DNA of 64,000 bases from AP-15 sp963796155 (GTDB taxonomy: Bacteria > Pseudomonadota > Alphaproteobacteria > ATCC43930 > CGMCC-115725). The notes below the pieces were generated by a model. The model was given only the letters and a program-made list of their open reading frames with translations, was not told the origin of the DNA and made no database searches. The DNA is taken from NCBI GenBank assembly GCA_963796155.1, contig CAWCKT010000003.1, forward strand, positions 48,833-112,832. The letters run 5' to 3'. The translations under genes and the position numbers were made by a program. The first letter of the stretch is position 1. Each line of letters begins with the position of its first letter. Below are positions 25,783 to 34,408 of the stretch, piece by piece.

Positions 25783-26901
25783 ATGAAACTCACCATCGAA
25801 CGGGCGGCTCTCCTCAAGGCGCTGAGCCACGCGCAAAGCGTGGTCGAACGGCGTACGACGATTCCGATATTGTCGAACGTATTGCTCCGCGCCGACGCCG
25901 GAAGGCTGGCGCTGAGCGCGACCGACATGGATCTCGAAATTGTCGAGCGCGTCCCCGGCCAGATCGAGCGCGAGGGCCGGACGACTGCCCCGGCGCACAC
26001 TCTCTATGACATCGTGCGCAAATTGCGCGAGGGCGCCCAGGTCGAAATCGAGGCCAGCGGCGAGCGCAATGCGATGGTGTTGCGCTCCGGGCGCTCGACC
26101 TTCACCCTCCAATGCCTGCCTCCCGAAGACTACCCGGTGATGGCGAGCGGCGCGCTGCCGCACAATTTCGTGCTGTCGGCGACCGAGCTTCGCGCGTTGA
26201 TCGATCGCACCCGATTCGCGATCTCGACCGAGGAGACCCGGTACTATCTCAATGGCATCTATCTCCATACGACAAAGAACGATGAGGTGCCGGTCATCCG
26301 GGCGGTAGCGACCGACGGTCATCGGCTGGCCCGAGTTGAGATGGTGCTGCCGGAGGGTGCGGCCGGGATGCCGGGCGTCATCATCCCGCGCAAGACCGTG
26401 CTCGAATTGCGCAAGCTCGTCGAGGAGAGCGGGGACGAGGTCCAGATCGCGTTGAGCGAGACAAAGATTCGCTTTGCCGTCGGCGAGGCGGCGCTGACAT
26501 CCAAGCTTATCGACGGAACTTTCCCCGATTACGACCGGGTGATCCCATCCAACAACGACAAGATCCTCGAGGTCGACTGCAAAGCCTTTGCCGAAGCGGT
26601 CGACCGAGTGTCGACGATCTCGACCGAGAAGAGCCGGGCAGTCAAGCTCGCCGTCGAGAGCGGCAGTCTCGTCCTCTCCGCAACGAGCCCGGAGAATGGC
26701 ACCGCCGTCGAGGAGCTCGAGGTGCGCTATCTCGCAAGCCCGCTCGAAATCGGCTTCAATTCCCGTTACCTTCTCGACATCGCCGAGCAGATCGACGGCG
26801 AGGGTGTGCAATTCGTGATGTCGGATGCGGGTTCGCCGACGATTGTGCGCGACAGCGCCGATACGAGCGCCCTCTACGTGCTGATGCCGATGCGGGTGTG
26901 A
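25783..26901 (+). CDS. dnaN: DNA polymerase III beta sliding clamp
   Basis: The 372-residue clamp begins MKLTIERAALLKALSHAQSVVERR and ends ALYVLMPMRV, the usual start and end of the family. The three repeated clamp domains can be traced, with TRYYLNGIYLH and ATDGHRLARVE in the second domain. It encircles DNA and tethers polymerase III. ATG 25783 is used; the frame is open further left, but that part lies in the dnaA-dnaN gap and lacks homology. Confidence 0.97.
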   Translation: MKLTIERAALLKALSHAQSVVERRTTIPILSNVLLRADAGRLALSATDMDLEIVERVPGQIEREGRTTAPAHTLYDIVRKLREGAQVEIEASGERNAMVLRSGRSTFTLQCLPPEDYPVMASGALPHNFVLSATELRALIDRTRFAISTEETRYYLNGIYLHTTKNDEVPVIRAVATDGHRLARVEMVLPEGAAGMPGVIIPRKTVLELRKLVEESGDEVQIALSETKIRFAVGEAALTSKLIDGTFPDYDRVIPSNNDKILEVDCKAFAEAVDRVSTISTEKSRAVKLAVESGSLVLSATSPENGTAVEELEVRYLASPLEIGFNSRYLLDIAEQIDGEGVQFVMSDAGSPTIVRDSADTSALYVLMPMRV

Positions 26902-26994
26902 CAAGGCGCTCGGCGGCACTGCTCTGCGGGGCGGCTCGATCGTGCCTGTAACCCGCTCCGAACGCTGGCAGAAAGGCCTCGTCGACCCTATATA

Positions 26995-28188
26995 ATGCGT
27001 ATGTTGGCCGAGGCACAGGAAGCCTGCATTAGCGCCGGTGCCGCGGCGGAACGCGTCGGTGTGACGCGCCTCGTGCTGACCAATTTCCGCAACTATCGTG
27101 AGGCCAGGCTCACCCTCGGCACCGAGCCGGTGGTGGTGACTGGGCCGAACGGCGCCGGCAAAACGAATTTGCTGGAGGCGCTATCCTTTCTGGCGCCGGG
27201 CCGTGGGTTGCGCGGCGCCAAATTGACCGAAATCGATCGTCGATCCGGGTCAGAAGGCGACTTCCCCGCTTCGGGGTGGGCCGTCGCCGCGGTCGTCGCC
27301 ACGCGTCGTGGCGCTTTGCGTCTGGGAACCGGGCGAGAGGGGGCGGCGAGCGAGCGGCGGATCGTGCGGATCGACGGCGAGCCCGCGCGCGGCCAGTCGG
27401 CGCTCGCCGAGCGGTTGGGAATCGTATGGCTGACGCCGCCGATGGATCGGCTCTTTCTCGAAGGTCCGAGCGGCCGGCGGCGGTTTCTCGATCGGCTGGT
27501 GCTCGGCCTCGACCCGGCGCATGCCTCGCGCGTTGCCGCTTACGAGCAGGCCCTGCGCGAGCGCTCGCACCTGCTGCGGGATGGCCCCGCCGACCCGGCG
27601 TGGCTGGCGGCGCTCGAGGAGGTGATGGCGGAGCAAGGTGTCGCGGTGGCGGCGGGCAGGCGCGACGCCGTGCAGCTGCTCGATCGCGCTTGCGCCGAAT
27701 CCGAAGGCTCATTCCCGCACGCCCGGCTGAGCCTCGCCGGCACCGTCGAGGGTTGGCTCGACGAGATGCCGGCGCTGGCCGCCGAAACCAGGCTTGCGGC
27801 GGCGCTTGCCGCGAACCGGCAGAGCGATGGACAGGCCGGTGGTGCTGCGATCGGCCCGCACCGCTCCGATTTCGCGGTCAGTCTGGCGGAGAAGGGGATA
27901 GCGGCGGAATTCGCCTCGACCGGCGAGCAGAAGGCGCTGTTGATCGCGATCCTGCTGGCTCATGCGGGCTTGCAGCGGACGATGCGCGGCGAGCCCCCGC
28001 TCCTGCTGCTCGACGAGATCGGTGCCCATCTCGACGCCCGCCGGCGTGCGGCGCTGTTCGAGGCATTGCTGAGGCTCGATAGCCAAGTCTGGCTGACCGG
28101 CACCGACCCCGCGATTTTCGCGCCGCTGCGATGCCACGCCCAGTTTTTGTCGGTCCAGGACGGAACCTTGTCCCCGACCTCTCTCTAA
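26995..28188 (+). CDS. recF: DNA replication and repair protein RecF
   Basis: An SMC-like ATPase of up to 397 residues that loads RecA at gaps. VTRLVLTNFRNYREA marks the usual family start, Walker A is GPNGAGKTNLLEA (about residue 50), the signature region lies near STGEQKALLIAI (about 305) and Walker B is LLLLDEIGAHLD (about 335). The first 22 residues before VTRLVL are extra; GTG 27061 would remove them. ATG 26995 and ATG 27001 are the other options. It sits between dnaN and gyrB, its standard place. Confidence 0.95.
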   Translation: MRMLAEAQEACISAGAAAERVGVTRLVLTNFRNYREARLTLGTEPVVVTGPNGAGKTNLLEALSFLAPGRGLRGAKLTEIDRRSGSEGDFPASGWAVAAVVATRRGALRLGTGREGAASERRIVRIDGEPARGQSALAERLGIVWLTPPMDRLFLEGPSGRRRFLDRLVLGLDPAHASRVAAYEQALRERSHLLRDGPADPAWLAALEEVMAEQGVAVAAGRRDAVQLLDRACAESEGSFPHARLSLAGTVEGWLDEMPALAAETRLAAALAANRQSDGQAGGAAIGPHRSDFAVSLAEKGIAAEFASTGEQKALLIAILLAHAGLQRTMRGEPPLLLLDEIGAHLDARRRAALFEALLRLDSQVWLTGTDPAIFAPLRCHAQFLSVQDGTLSPTSL

Positions 28189-28215
28189 ACCCGAGAAAAT
28201 TCGAACATCAACGAC

Positions 28216-30789
28216 ATGGCGAACATATCCGCATCCGATCCCCTTGCCCCCCGCAACGCCGCGACGGACCGCATCACGGCCCCCGTCGGTGTCGCCGCCG
28301 GCCCATCGGGCAATGGCAGCCCTGATGGTCCTGCCACCCCCAACGGCGAGGACGCGATCTACAACGAGCAATCGATCGAGGTGCTGCGCGGGCTCGACGC
28401 GGTGCGCAAGCGGCCGGGGATGTACATCGGCGACACCGATGACGGCTCCGGCTTGCATCACATGATCTACGAGGTCGTGGACAATGCGATCGACGAGGGG
28501 CTGGCCGGCTATTGCGACACGATCACGGTGACGTTGAATGCCGACGGCTCGTGCACCGTCGCCGACAACGGACGCGGCATCCCGGTCGGCATCCACGACG
28601 AGGAGGGGGTGTCTGCCGCCGAGGTGATCATGACCCACCTCCATGCCGGCGGCAAATTCAACCAGAACGCATACAAGGTTTCGGGCGGGCTGCACGGCGT
28701 CGGTGTTTCGGTCGTCAACGGTCTCTCCGCGCGGCTCGACATGCGCATCCTCCGCGGCGGCTCGGAATGGTTCATGCGTTTTCGCGACGGCGTGCCCGAA
28801 GCGCCACTCGTCGAGGTGGGACCGGCCCCGCCGTGGCCGGCGGGTTCGAACCGCGAGGGTTCGGCCACCGGCACCGAGATCACCTTTCTGCCGAGCCCGC
28901 AGACCTTCAGCAAAACGGAATTCGACTTTACCACGCTGGAACATCGGCTGCGCGAGCTCGCCTTTCTCAACAGCGGCGTGACCCTGGTTCTCAGCGATCT
29001 GCGCGGGGTCGAGCCGAAGCGCGTGGTGCTGCATTTCGAGGGCGGGCTCGAGGCCTTTGCGCGCTATCTCGACCGCTCTAAGCAAGCCTTGCACGCGCCG
29101 CCGATCGCCATCCTCGGCGAGCGTGACGGCATCGCGCTCGAGGTCGCAATGGAGTGGACCGACAGCTATCACGAGACGATGCTGTGCTTTACCAACACCA
29201 TCCCGCAGAGGGATGGCGGGACCCACCTCGCCGGGTTCCGCGCGGCACTAACGCGCACGGTCAACGCCTATGCGAACGACAGCGGGATCGCCAAGAAAGA
29301 GAAGGTGACCCTGGCGGGCGAGGACATGCGAGAAGGGTTGACCTGCATCCTCTCGGTCAAGGTGCCGGACCCCAAATTCTCCTCGCAGACCAAGGACAAG
29401 CTGGTTTCCTCGGAGGTCCGCCCAGCGGTCGAAAGCATCGTCGCCGACAAGCTGACGCAGTGGTTCGAGGAGCACCCGGCCGACGCCCGGAAGGTCGTCG
29501 CCAAGGTCGTTGAAGCGGCGGCGGCGCGCGAGGCGGCGCGCAAGGCGCGTGACTTGACCCGGCGCAAGGGTGCGCTCGACGTCGCCAACCTGCCGGGCAA
29601 GCTCGCCGATTGCCAGGAGCGCGACCCGGCTAAGAGCGAGCTCTTCATCGTCGAGGGCGACAGCGCCGGCGGCTCGGCCAAGCAAGGCCGCGACCGGCGC
29701 TTTCAGGCGATCCTGCCCTTGAAGGGCAAGATTCTCAACGTCGAGCGTGCCCGCTTTGACAAGATGCTGAGCTCGGCCGAGATCGGTACCCTGATCGCCG
29801 CCCTCGGCACCGGGATCGGCCCCGAGGATTTCGCCCCGGAAAAGGCGCGCTATCACCGCGTCATCATCATGACCGACGCCGATGTCGACGGCAGCCACAT
29901 CCGCACCCTGCTCTTGACGTTCTTCTTCCGGCAGATGGCGAGCCTGATCGACAAGGGGTTTCTCTACATCGCCCAGCCGCCGCTCTACCGCCTGCAGCGC
30001 GGCAATACCAAGGCGGTCTATCTCAAGGACGACGCCGCACTCGAAGCCTATTGCATCGACGCCGCGCTGCGCGACTCGGTCTTCACCCAGCATGACGGGG
30101 TCGAGCGCGGGAGCCTCGATCTGCGCGACCTGTTGGAGCAGTCCCGGGTGCACCGCCGCTGGCTGCAGCCCCTAGCCGGCAAGGTCGGTAGCATCGAGGT
30201 CATCGAGCAGGCGGCGATCGCCGGCGCGCTGTCGGGCGCGCTGCTCGCCGACCCGAACCGGGCGATCGAGGCCGCGCACCGTACTGCCGAACGGCTCAAT
30301 CGACTGGCGCCGGAACACGAGCGCCTCTGGCAAGGCGAGGTGATCGCCGGGGAGGGCTTAGCGCTGAGCCGCACCCGCCAGGGGGTCAGCGAGCGGCACC
30401 TGATCGACGCAGCGCTGTTGCGTTCGAGCGAGGCGCGCCGGCTCGACGCCGACAGCGAGAAGCTGCACGAAGTCTACGATCGCCCCGGCACCCTCGACGC
30501 GCGCGACAAGACTTACCCGATCAGCGGGCCGACGAGCCTCGTCGAGGCAGTCATGGAACTCGGCCGCCGTGGCATCGAGGTGCAGCGCTACAAGGGCCTC
30601 GGCGAGATGAACCCGGAGCAATTGTGGGAAACCACGCTCGACCCCGAGGTCCGCTCGCTCCTCCAGGTCAAGATCAGCCACGCCGATTCGGCCGAGGAGA
30701 CGTTCTCGACCTTGATGGGCGACCTGGTCGAGCCGCGCCGCGACTTCATCCAAGCCAACGCGCTCAGTGTCGCCAATCTCGACGTGTAA
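28216..30789 (+). CDS. gyrB: DNA gyrase subunit B
   Basis: The 857-residue ATPase subunit of gyrase. The GHKL ATPase shows EVVDNAIDEGLAGYCD, DNGRGIPVGIH and SGGLHGVGVSVVN (about residues 75-170); TOPRIM shows ELFIVEGDSAGGSAKQGRDR (about 475) and DADVDGSHIRTLLLTFFFR (about 555). The C-terminal GEMNPEQLWETTLDPE is intact. About 45 Pro/Gly/Ala-rich residues precede the conserved YNEQSIEVLRGLDAVRKRPG, so a later start is possible, though none looks better. It ends the dnaA-dnaN-recF-gyrB block. Confidence 0.97.
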   Translation: MANISASDPLAPRNAATDRITAPVGVAAGPSGNGSPDGPATPNGEDAIYNEQSIEVLRGLDAVRKRPGMYIGDTDDGSGLHHMIYEVVDNAIDEGLAGYCDTITVTLNADGSCTVADNGRGIPVGIHDEEGVSAAEVIMTHLHAGGKFNQNAYKVSGGLHGVGVSVVNGLSARLDMRILRGGSEWFMRFRDGVPEAPLVEVGPAPPWPAGSNREGSATGTEITFLPSPQTFSKTEFDFTTLEHRLRELAFLNSGVTLVLSDLRGVEPKRVVLHFEGGLEAFARYLDRSKQALHAPPIAILGERDGIALEVAMEWTDSYHETMLCFTNTIPQRDGGTHLAGFRAALTRTVNAYANDSGIAKKEKVTLAGEDMREGLTCILSVKVPDPKFSSQTKDKLVSSEVRPAVESIVADKLTQWFEEHPADARKVVAKVVEAAAAREAARKARDLTRRKGALDVANLPGKLADCQERDPAKSELFIVEGDSAGGSAKQGRDRRFQAILPLKGKILNVERARFDKMLSSAEIGTLIAALGTGIGPEDFAPEKARYHRVIIMTDADVDGSHIRTLLLTFFFRQMASLIDKGFLYIAQPPLYRLQRGNTKAVYLKDDAALEAYCIDAALRDSVFTQHDGVERGSLDLRDLLEQSRVHRRWLQPLAGKVGSIEVIEQAAIAGALSGALLADPNRAIEAAHRTAERLNRLAPEHERLWQGEVIAGEGLALSRTRQGVSERHLIDAALLRSSEARRLDADSEKLHEVYDRPGTLDARDKTYPISGPTSLVEAVMELGRRGIEVQRYKGLGEMNPEQLWETTLDPEVRSLLQVKISHADSAEETFSTLMGDLVEPRRDFIQANALSVANLDV

Positions 30790-30811
30790 GACCGAACAGC
30801 CAGAGGAAGTC

Positions 30812-30836
30812 GTGGGTGGCCGGGACAAGCCCGGCC
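30812..30836. repeat. Hairpin of palindromic-repeat type after gyrB
   Basis: TGGCCGGG - ACAAG - CCCGGCCA forms a perfect eight-base stem about 25 bases after the gyrB stop. It is not followed by a T-run and resembles the common GC-rich extragenic palindromes of alphaproteobacteria more than an intrinsic terminator. Confidence 0.5.
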
Positions 30837-30907
30837 AAGGAGTTCTCTGGAAAGGCGAAAATCCCCGTAGCCAGCCTTGTGCCGGCCAACCATGTCTTCG
30901 GTTCCGG

Positions 30908-31138
30908 CGCCCCGCTGTTCTTGCTGTTTTTGCAGGAAATCAACAGCGGTCGTTAACTTATTCTCCGCGGAAATCCTGGCGCGGCGGCGTCGCGGCAAAA
31001 AAAGAACAGCGGGTTATGGCTGCAGCATCTACCTAACATCGCAATATCTCGGAATAGTTGCACACTCGACCGTAAACACTCTGCGGATCAGGGCCGGTTT
31101 GTTGCCGCTATCGCAGCATATATCGGCTCATTTGTCAA
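30908..31138 (-). repeat. Dispersed DUF5681-gene leader module, copy 2 (decayed)
   Basis: On the minus strand this gene-free stretch repeats the module seen at 51131-51310: TTGACAAAT at 31130-31138, CCCGCTGTTCTTTTT, a GGATTTCCGCGGAGAATAAG ribosome-site region, then GCTGTTGATTTCCTGCAAAA and CAGCGGGG. The start codon position reads ACG (30951-30953) instead of ATG, and no DUF5681 body follows; the frame runs antisense into gyrB. The -10 region is weak (TGCGAT). It fills most of the gyrB-cyclase gap, in which no other feature was found. Confidence 0.8.
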
Positions 31139-31151
31139 GCAATAAATGCGT

Positions 31152-33233
31152 CTATCGTAACAAATGGTGAGAACTGCAGGTTCGGCTGCTCGTCCGTAGT
31201 GCATCCTCGCGCTGATCGCCGGTGACGGCGAGCAGTTCGAAGGCTGCCACCGGCTGCATTCTGCCCTTGACTTCGATTTCGCCCTGCGGGCGGGCCACCA
31301 CGCGTGGGCTCGCGCCCGAGCGGGTCGACGCGCTGACGAGAATGTGGGTGCCCAACACCTTGTTCGCCCCTTCGAGACGCGCCGCCACATTCACCTCGTC
31401 GCCCATCACTGTGTAATTGAAGCGGCGCTCCGTGCCCATATTGCCGATGACCATCGGCCCGGTATTGATGCCGATGCGCATTTCGAGACAGGGCCGGCCC
31501 TCGGCGCGCCAGCGGTCGTGCAGCGAGGCAAGTGCGGCCCGCATGTCGAGCGCGGCGCGGCAGGCGTTGAGGGCATGATCGACGTCGGGCAGCGGCGCGC
31601 CGAACACCGCCATCAGGCTGTCGCCGATGTATTTGTCGAGCATGCCGCGATGCGCCAGCACGGCCTCGGTCATCGCCGTGAAGAACTCATTCATCAGGGC
31701 GGTAAGCTCGGGCGCCGAAAGACATTCGGCAACTGTCGTGAAATCGCGGATGTCGGCAAACAGCACGGTCAACTCGCGCTCCTCGCCGCCGAGACGCAGC
31801 GGCGCGCGTGTGCGGCACAATTCATCGACGAGATCGGCATGCAGATAACGGGAAAAGGCGTCTTGAATGAACCGCTCGCGCCGCCACTCGACAGCGTACT
31901 TGCCGCCGGCTATCAAGCCGCAGGTCAATAAGATCGTCGCGGCAGGAAACACAAAGTTGAGCCAGAATCCGAAGCGGACGAAGGCGAGATAATCGAACAG
32001 TGCCAGACCGGCGACAAGCAAGGCTGCGCCAACCAGCGCTGCGCTCATGCCCCAGCGGGCCAACACTCCGACGCTCAAACCGCCCAATACCAGCAATAGC
32101 GCATCGATGAGGATGGCGCGGTCGTCTCTCTGCAGAAAATTTCGCTCGAGCAGGTTGGCGATCAATGTCGCGTGACGCTCGACGCCCGACATCGACGGGT
32201 CGTAGGGCGTCGCAATCGTGTCGCGCAACCCGGTGGCACTCGCCCCGACAAGCACGATCTTGCCGTCAAAGGTCGGCGGGGCGACACGCCCGAAGAGCGC
32301 GTCGGCGAAGCTGACGCGCTCGAACGTCCCGGGCGGATAGTAGTTGACGAGCCACCGCATGCCGCGGTCGGTCGGCACGTGCAATGCCCCAAGATCGATC
32401 CCTACTCCGAGATCGACAACCACCCCGGCTTTGGGGATGCCGAGGAAGACGCGCGCGGCCTCGAGCGCGAGCGATGGGAGATATGCGTCCGCGTAGCGTA
32501 GAACCGGATACTCGTACCGATAGGCGCCGGTGTTGTCAGGCACCGTGGTCACATGCGCCAGCAGACCGTCGGCGGCGAGCGGTTCTACCGGCAACTGTAA
32601 TCCCGTTGCCTCGGGCAGGTGATCGGGTCCCGCGCCGCGCACGCGGTCGTATGAAGCCTTGACGAGTGCGCGGGGCAGAGCGGCGGGCGGACCCTGCGCC
32701 GTCCCGCCGGGCTGCAGGTCAAGGCGGAACGGCACGATCACCGGCGTGTCCTCCCGGATAGCCTGGCCCAGCCTGATATCCGGATCGCTCGCCCGCGTCA
32801 GTTCCGTCAAACCTTCGGCGAAGCGAGTTTGGCCCGCTGGATCCAGAGTCTGCAGCAGCGGTGCCATTGCCGCCTCGATCGCGCCGGTTTCCGCCGCGAG
32901 CGGCGATGATTGCGGCTCGGTGAACAGGAGGTCGAGGCAAATCACTTTCGGCTTGGCGGGGGCGATCCGGTCGAGCAGCCGTGCCACTACTTGGCGCGAC
33001 CAGGGCCAGCGGCCGATCTCGGCAATGCTCCGGTCGTCGATTTCGACGATCACCACCGGCACGGGGTGCCGCTCTACCGGACGAAGGCGAAAACGCAAGT
33101 CCAGCATTTCGCCTTCGATGCGAAGCGGCAGCCCCCAATCAGCGGCAACAAAGAAGGCGGCCAGCATTGCCAAGGAGACCACAAGGGCAGGCAGCGTTCC
33201 CCAGGCTTCGACCAGTCGCTTCACACCGCTCAC
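31152..33233 (-). CDS. CHASE2-domain adenylate/guanylate cyclase
   Basis: A 693-residue membrane signalling enzyme. TM1 (about residues 14-32) is followed by a periplasmic CHASE2 sensor (about 38-345; VVIVEIDDRSIAEIGRWPW is its opening signature), three further TM segments (about 370-450) and a class III cyclase domain (about 490-650). Both metal aspartates are seen in LFADIRDFT and YIGDSLMAVFG, and the N/R transition-state pair in GDEVNVAARLEG, so it should be active. GTG 33233 is used as start. The FecR-domain gene ends just before it, so both belong to one operon; the FecR protein may feed the sensor in the periplasm. Product (cAMP or cGMP) unknown. Confidence 0.92.
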   Translation of the reverse strand: MSGVKRLVEAWGTLPALVVSLAMLAAFFVAADWGLPLRIEGEMLDLRFRLRPVERHPVPVVIVEIDDRSIAEIGRWPWSRQVVARLLDRIAPAKPKVICLDLLFTEPQSSPLAAETGAIEAAMAPLLQTLDPAGQTRFAEGLTELTRASDPDIRLGQAIREDTPVIVPFRLDLQPGGTAQGPPAALPRALVKASYDRVRGAGPDHLPEATGLQLPVEPLAADGLLAHVTTVPDNTGAYRYEYPVLRYADAYLPSLALEAARVFLGIPKAGVVVDLGVGIDLGALHVPTDRGMRWLVNYYPPGTFERVSFADALFGRVAPPTFDGKIVLVGASATGLRDTIATPYDPSMSGVERHATLIANLLERNFLQRDDRAILIDALLLVLGGLSVGVLARWGMSAALVGAALLVAGLALFDYLAFVRFGFWLNFVFPAATILLTCGLIAGGKYAVEWRRERFIQDAFSRYLHADLVDELCRTRAPLRLGGEERELTVLFADIRDFTTVAECLSAPELTALMNEFFTAMTEAVLAHRGMLDKYIGDSLMAVFGAPLPDVDHALNACRAALDMRAALASLHDRWRAEGRPCLEMRIGINTGPMVIGNMGTERRFNYTVMGDEVNVAARLEGANKVLGTHILVSASTRSGASPRVVARPQGEIEVKGRMQPVAAFELLAVTGDQREDALRTSSRTCSSHHLLR

Positions 33234-33875
33234 TCAGGGCACGCGCGTCGCTTCGACGAACCGATTGATCTTTTCCTGACCCCAGCGCACCACCGGCGTA
33301 TGCGGGGCGCCGGCAATGAAGCTGACCCCCTCCCCTGCGTTCAGCAGCACCCAATTGCTGTCCCGATCCACCGTCCCGGTGGCCAGGACGCGACCTTCGG
33401 CGACAAAGATCTCCGTCGTTCCGCCAGCATAGCTTTCGATCCAGTCGGTGCCGCGCACGGCGGCAACCATCGAGGGGCTGTGGACCTCGAACAGCGTGCC
33501 GGGCTGCAAACGCCCTACAACAGTCCGCAAATAACCGCGGGCCAGTGTAAAAAGACGGCCGACACCACCCGGTGGCGCGGCAGCCATGAAATGGTCGAGG
33601 TTCAACTCGGCATCGGCGCCAAGCGAGAGCACCGTATCGTCGCGGAAGGTGATCCTTAGCCGAGCCCCCGGGCCCGTCCGCAAAAGGTCGCCCTCATTGA
33701 TCTCGCTGCGCACAGCGAGCGGCATCGGAGCCGGGCCATTGGAGCGCTGCACAGTGGCCATCCCGGAGAGACCGGTTATCGTGCCAATGACCTGGGCGGC
33801 CGCCAAGCGGCCGATCACACCGCTGTAAAATAGGGCGAGGGTGAGAAGGACCGCGACCCGAACGACAGTCGTCAT
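33234..33875 (-). CDS. FecR-domain periplasmic protein
   Basis: A 213-residue protein with an N-terminal signal peptide (VLLTLALFYSGVIGRLAAAQ), then a FecR domain: EINEGDLLRTGPGARLRITF (about residues 60-80), RGYLRTVVGRL and FEVHSPSMVAAVRGTDW. It lacks a membrane anchor of the FecR anti-sigma type, so it is a secreted beta-rich protein. It lies immediately upstream of the CHASE2 cyclase; FecR-CHASE2 cyclase pairs are known in proteobacteria, and an extracytoplasmic partner role is inferred from that. Confidence 0.88.
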   Translation of the reverse strand: MTTVVRVAVLLTLALFYSGVIGRLAAAQVIGTITGLSGMATVQRSNGPAPMPLAVRSEINEGDLLRTGPGARLRITFRDDTVLSLGADAELNLDHFMAAAPPGGVGRLFTLARGYLRTVVGRLQPGTLFEVHSPSMVAAVRGTDWIESYAGGTTEIFVAEGRVLATGTVDRDSNWVLLNAGEGVSFIAGAPHTPVVRWGQEKINRFVEATRVP

Positions 33876-33890
33876 TGTCGAGCCGCAACC

Positions 33891-34211
33891 TTACTCGGGC
33901 TCCGTCGTTACGTGCAACTCCACGCCGGCGCGCTTTTGCAAATAGCCGAGCACACTGAAGAGGTTGCGGGCCTGCGGATTACCGCGCGGCCCGAACATGC
34001 GGATCAGGCTCTTGGGCTGTGTCCCGGTCGCCTCGCCCAGCTTCTCGAACCCGATTGTCGCCTTGATGTAGTCGCGCAGGATCGCCTTGCCGGTCTCGAG
34101 GTCGCCCGAGAGCATCGTCTCGATCCCCTCGAGCAACAACGCCTCTGCGAACGCCGGATCGGTTCCTATGTGCCGCTGCACCAGTTCCTTGAAGCTCCGC
34201 GTCAGTGCCAT
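33891..34211 (-). CDS. Small HTH-type DNA-binding protein, antitoxin-like, without a toxin neighbour
   Basis: A 106-residue protein of the helix-turn-helix group often annotated as HigA-like transcriptional regulators: MALTRSFKELVQRHIGTDPA, then GDLETGKAILRDYIKAT and an HTH in FEKLGEATGTQPKSLIRMFG (about residues 54-74), ending with NLFSVLGYLQKRAGVEL. Members often pair with a RelE/HigB-like toxin, but none is encoded next to it (the left neighbour is FecR, the right gap is 197 bases). It may be an orphan antitoxin or a local regulator of the cyclase genes around it. Confidence 0.8.
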   Translation of the reverse strand: MALTRSFKELVQRHIGTDPAFAEALLLEGIETMLSGDLETGKAILRDYIKATIGFEKLGEATGTQPKSLIRMFGPRGNPQARNLFSVLGYLQKRAGVELHVTTEPE

Positions 34212-34408
34212 CTCGCCCTCATTCGTCGCGTGCCGCGCTTGCGGCCAGCTTCAGGTTGAGTGATGAGCATGCTCGAGTTGGGCAATCGCGACGGCACCTT
34301 CGCCGGGGCTGCCGAACGCAGCAAGCAGAACCGATCTTCAAACGGGCTAGGACGGCCCCGGGAGAAAGACTACCGAATCTCAGCCATGGCCGACAAGTAA
34401 CATAAGCG

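Noticed and set aside
25441..26919. 492-codon open frame opposite dnaN
   Set aside because: Shadow of dnaN, low-complexity composition, no motif.
26991..26996. TATAAT just before recF as a -10 box
   Set aside because: It overlaps the ATG at 26995 and no -35 lies at proper distance; it could only serve if recF starts at GTG 27061.
27709..29226. 505-codon open frame opposite recF/gyrB
   Set aside because: Spans two real genes on the other strand; no recognisable domain.
30588..30998. 136-codon minus-strand frame from leader copy 2 into gyrB as a gene
   Set aside because: Only the first 25 codons match the DUF5681 leader and start; the rest is antisense gyrB and spacer.
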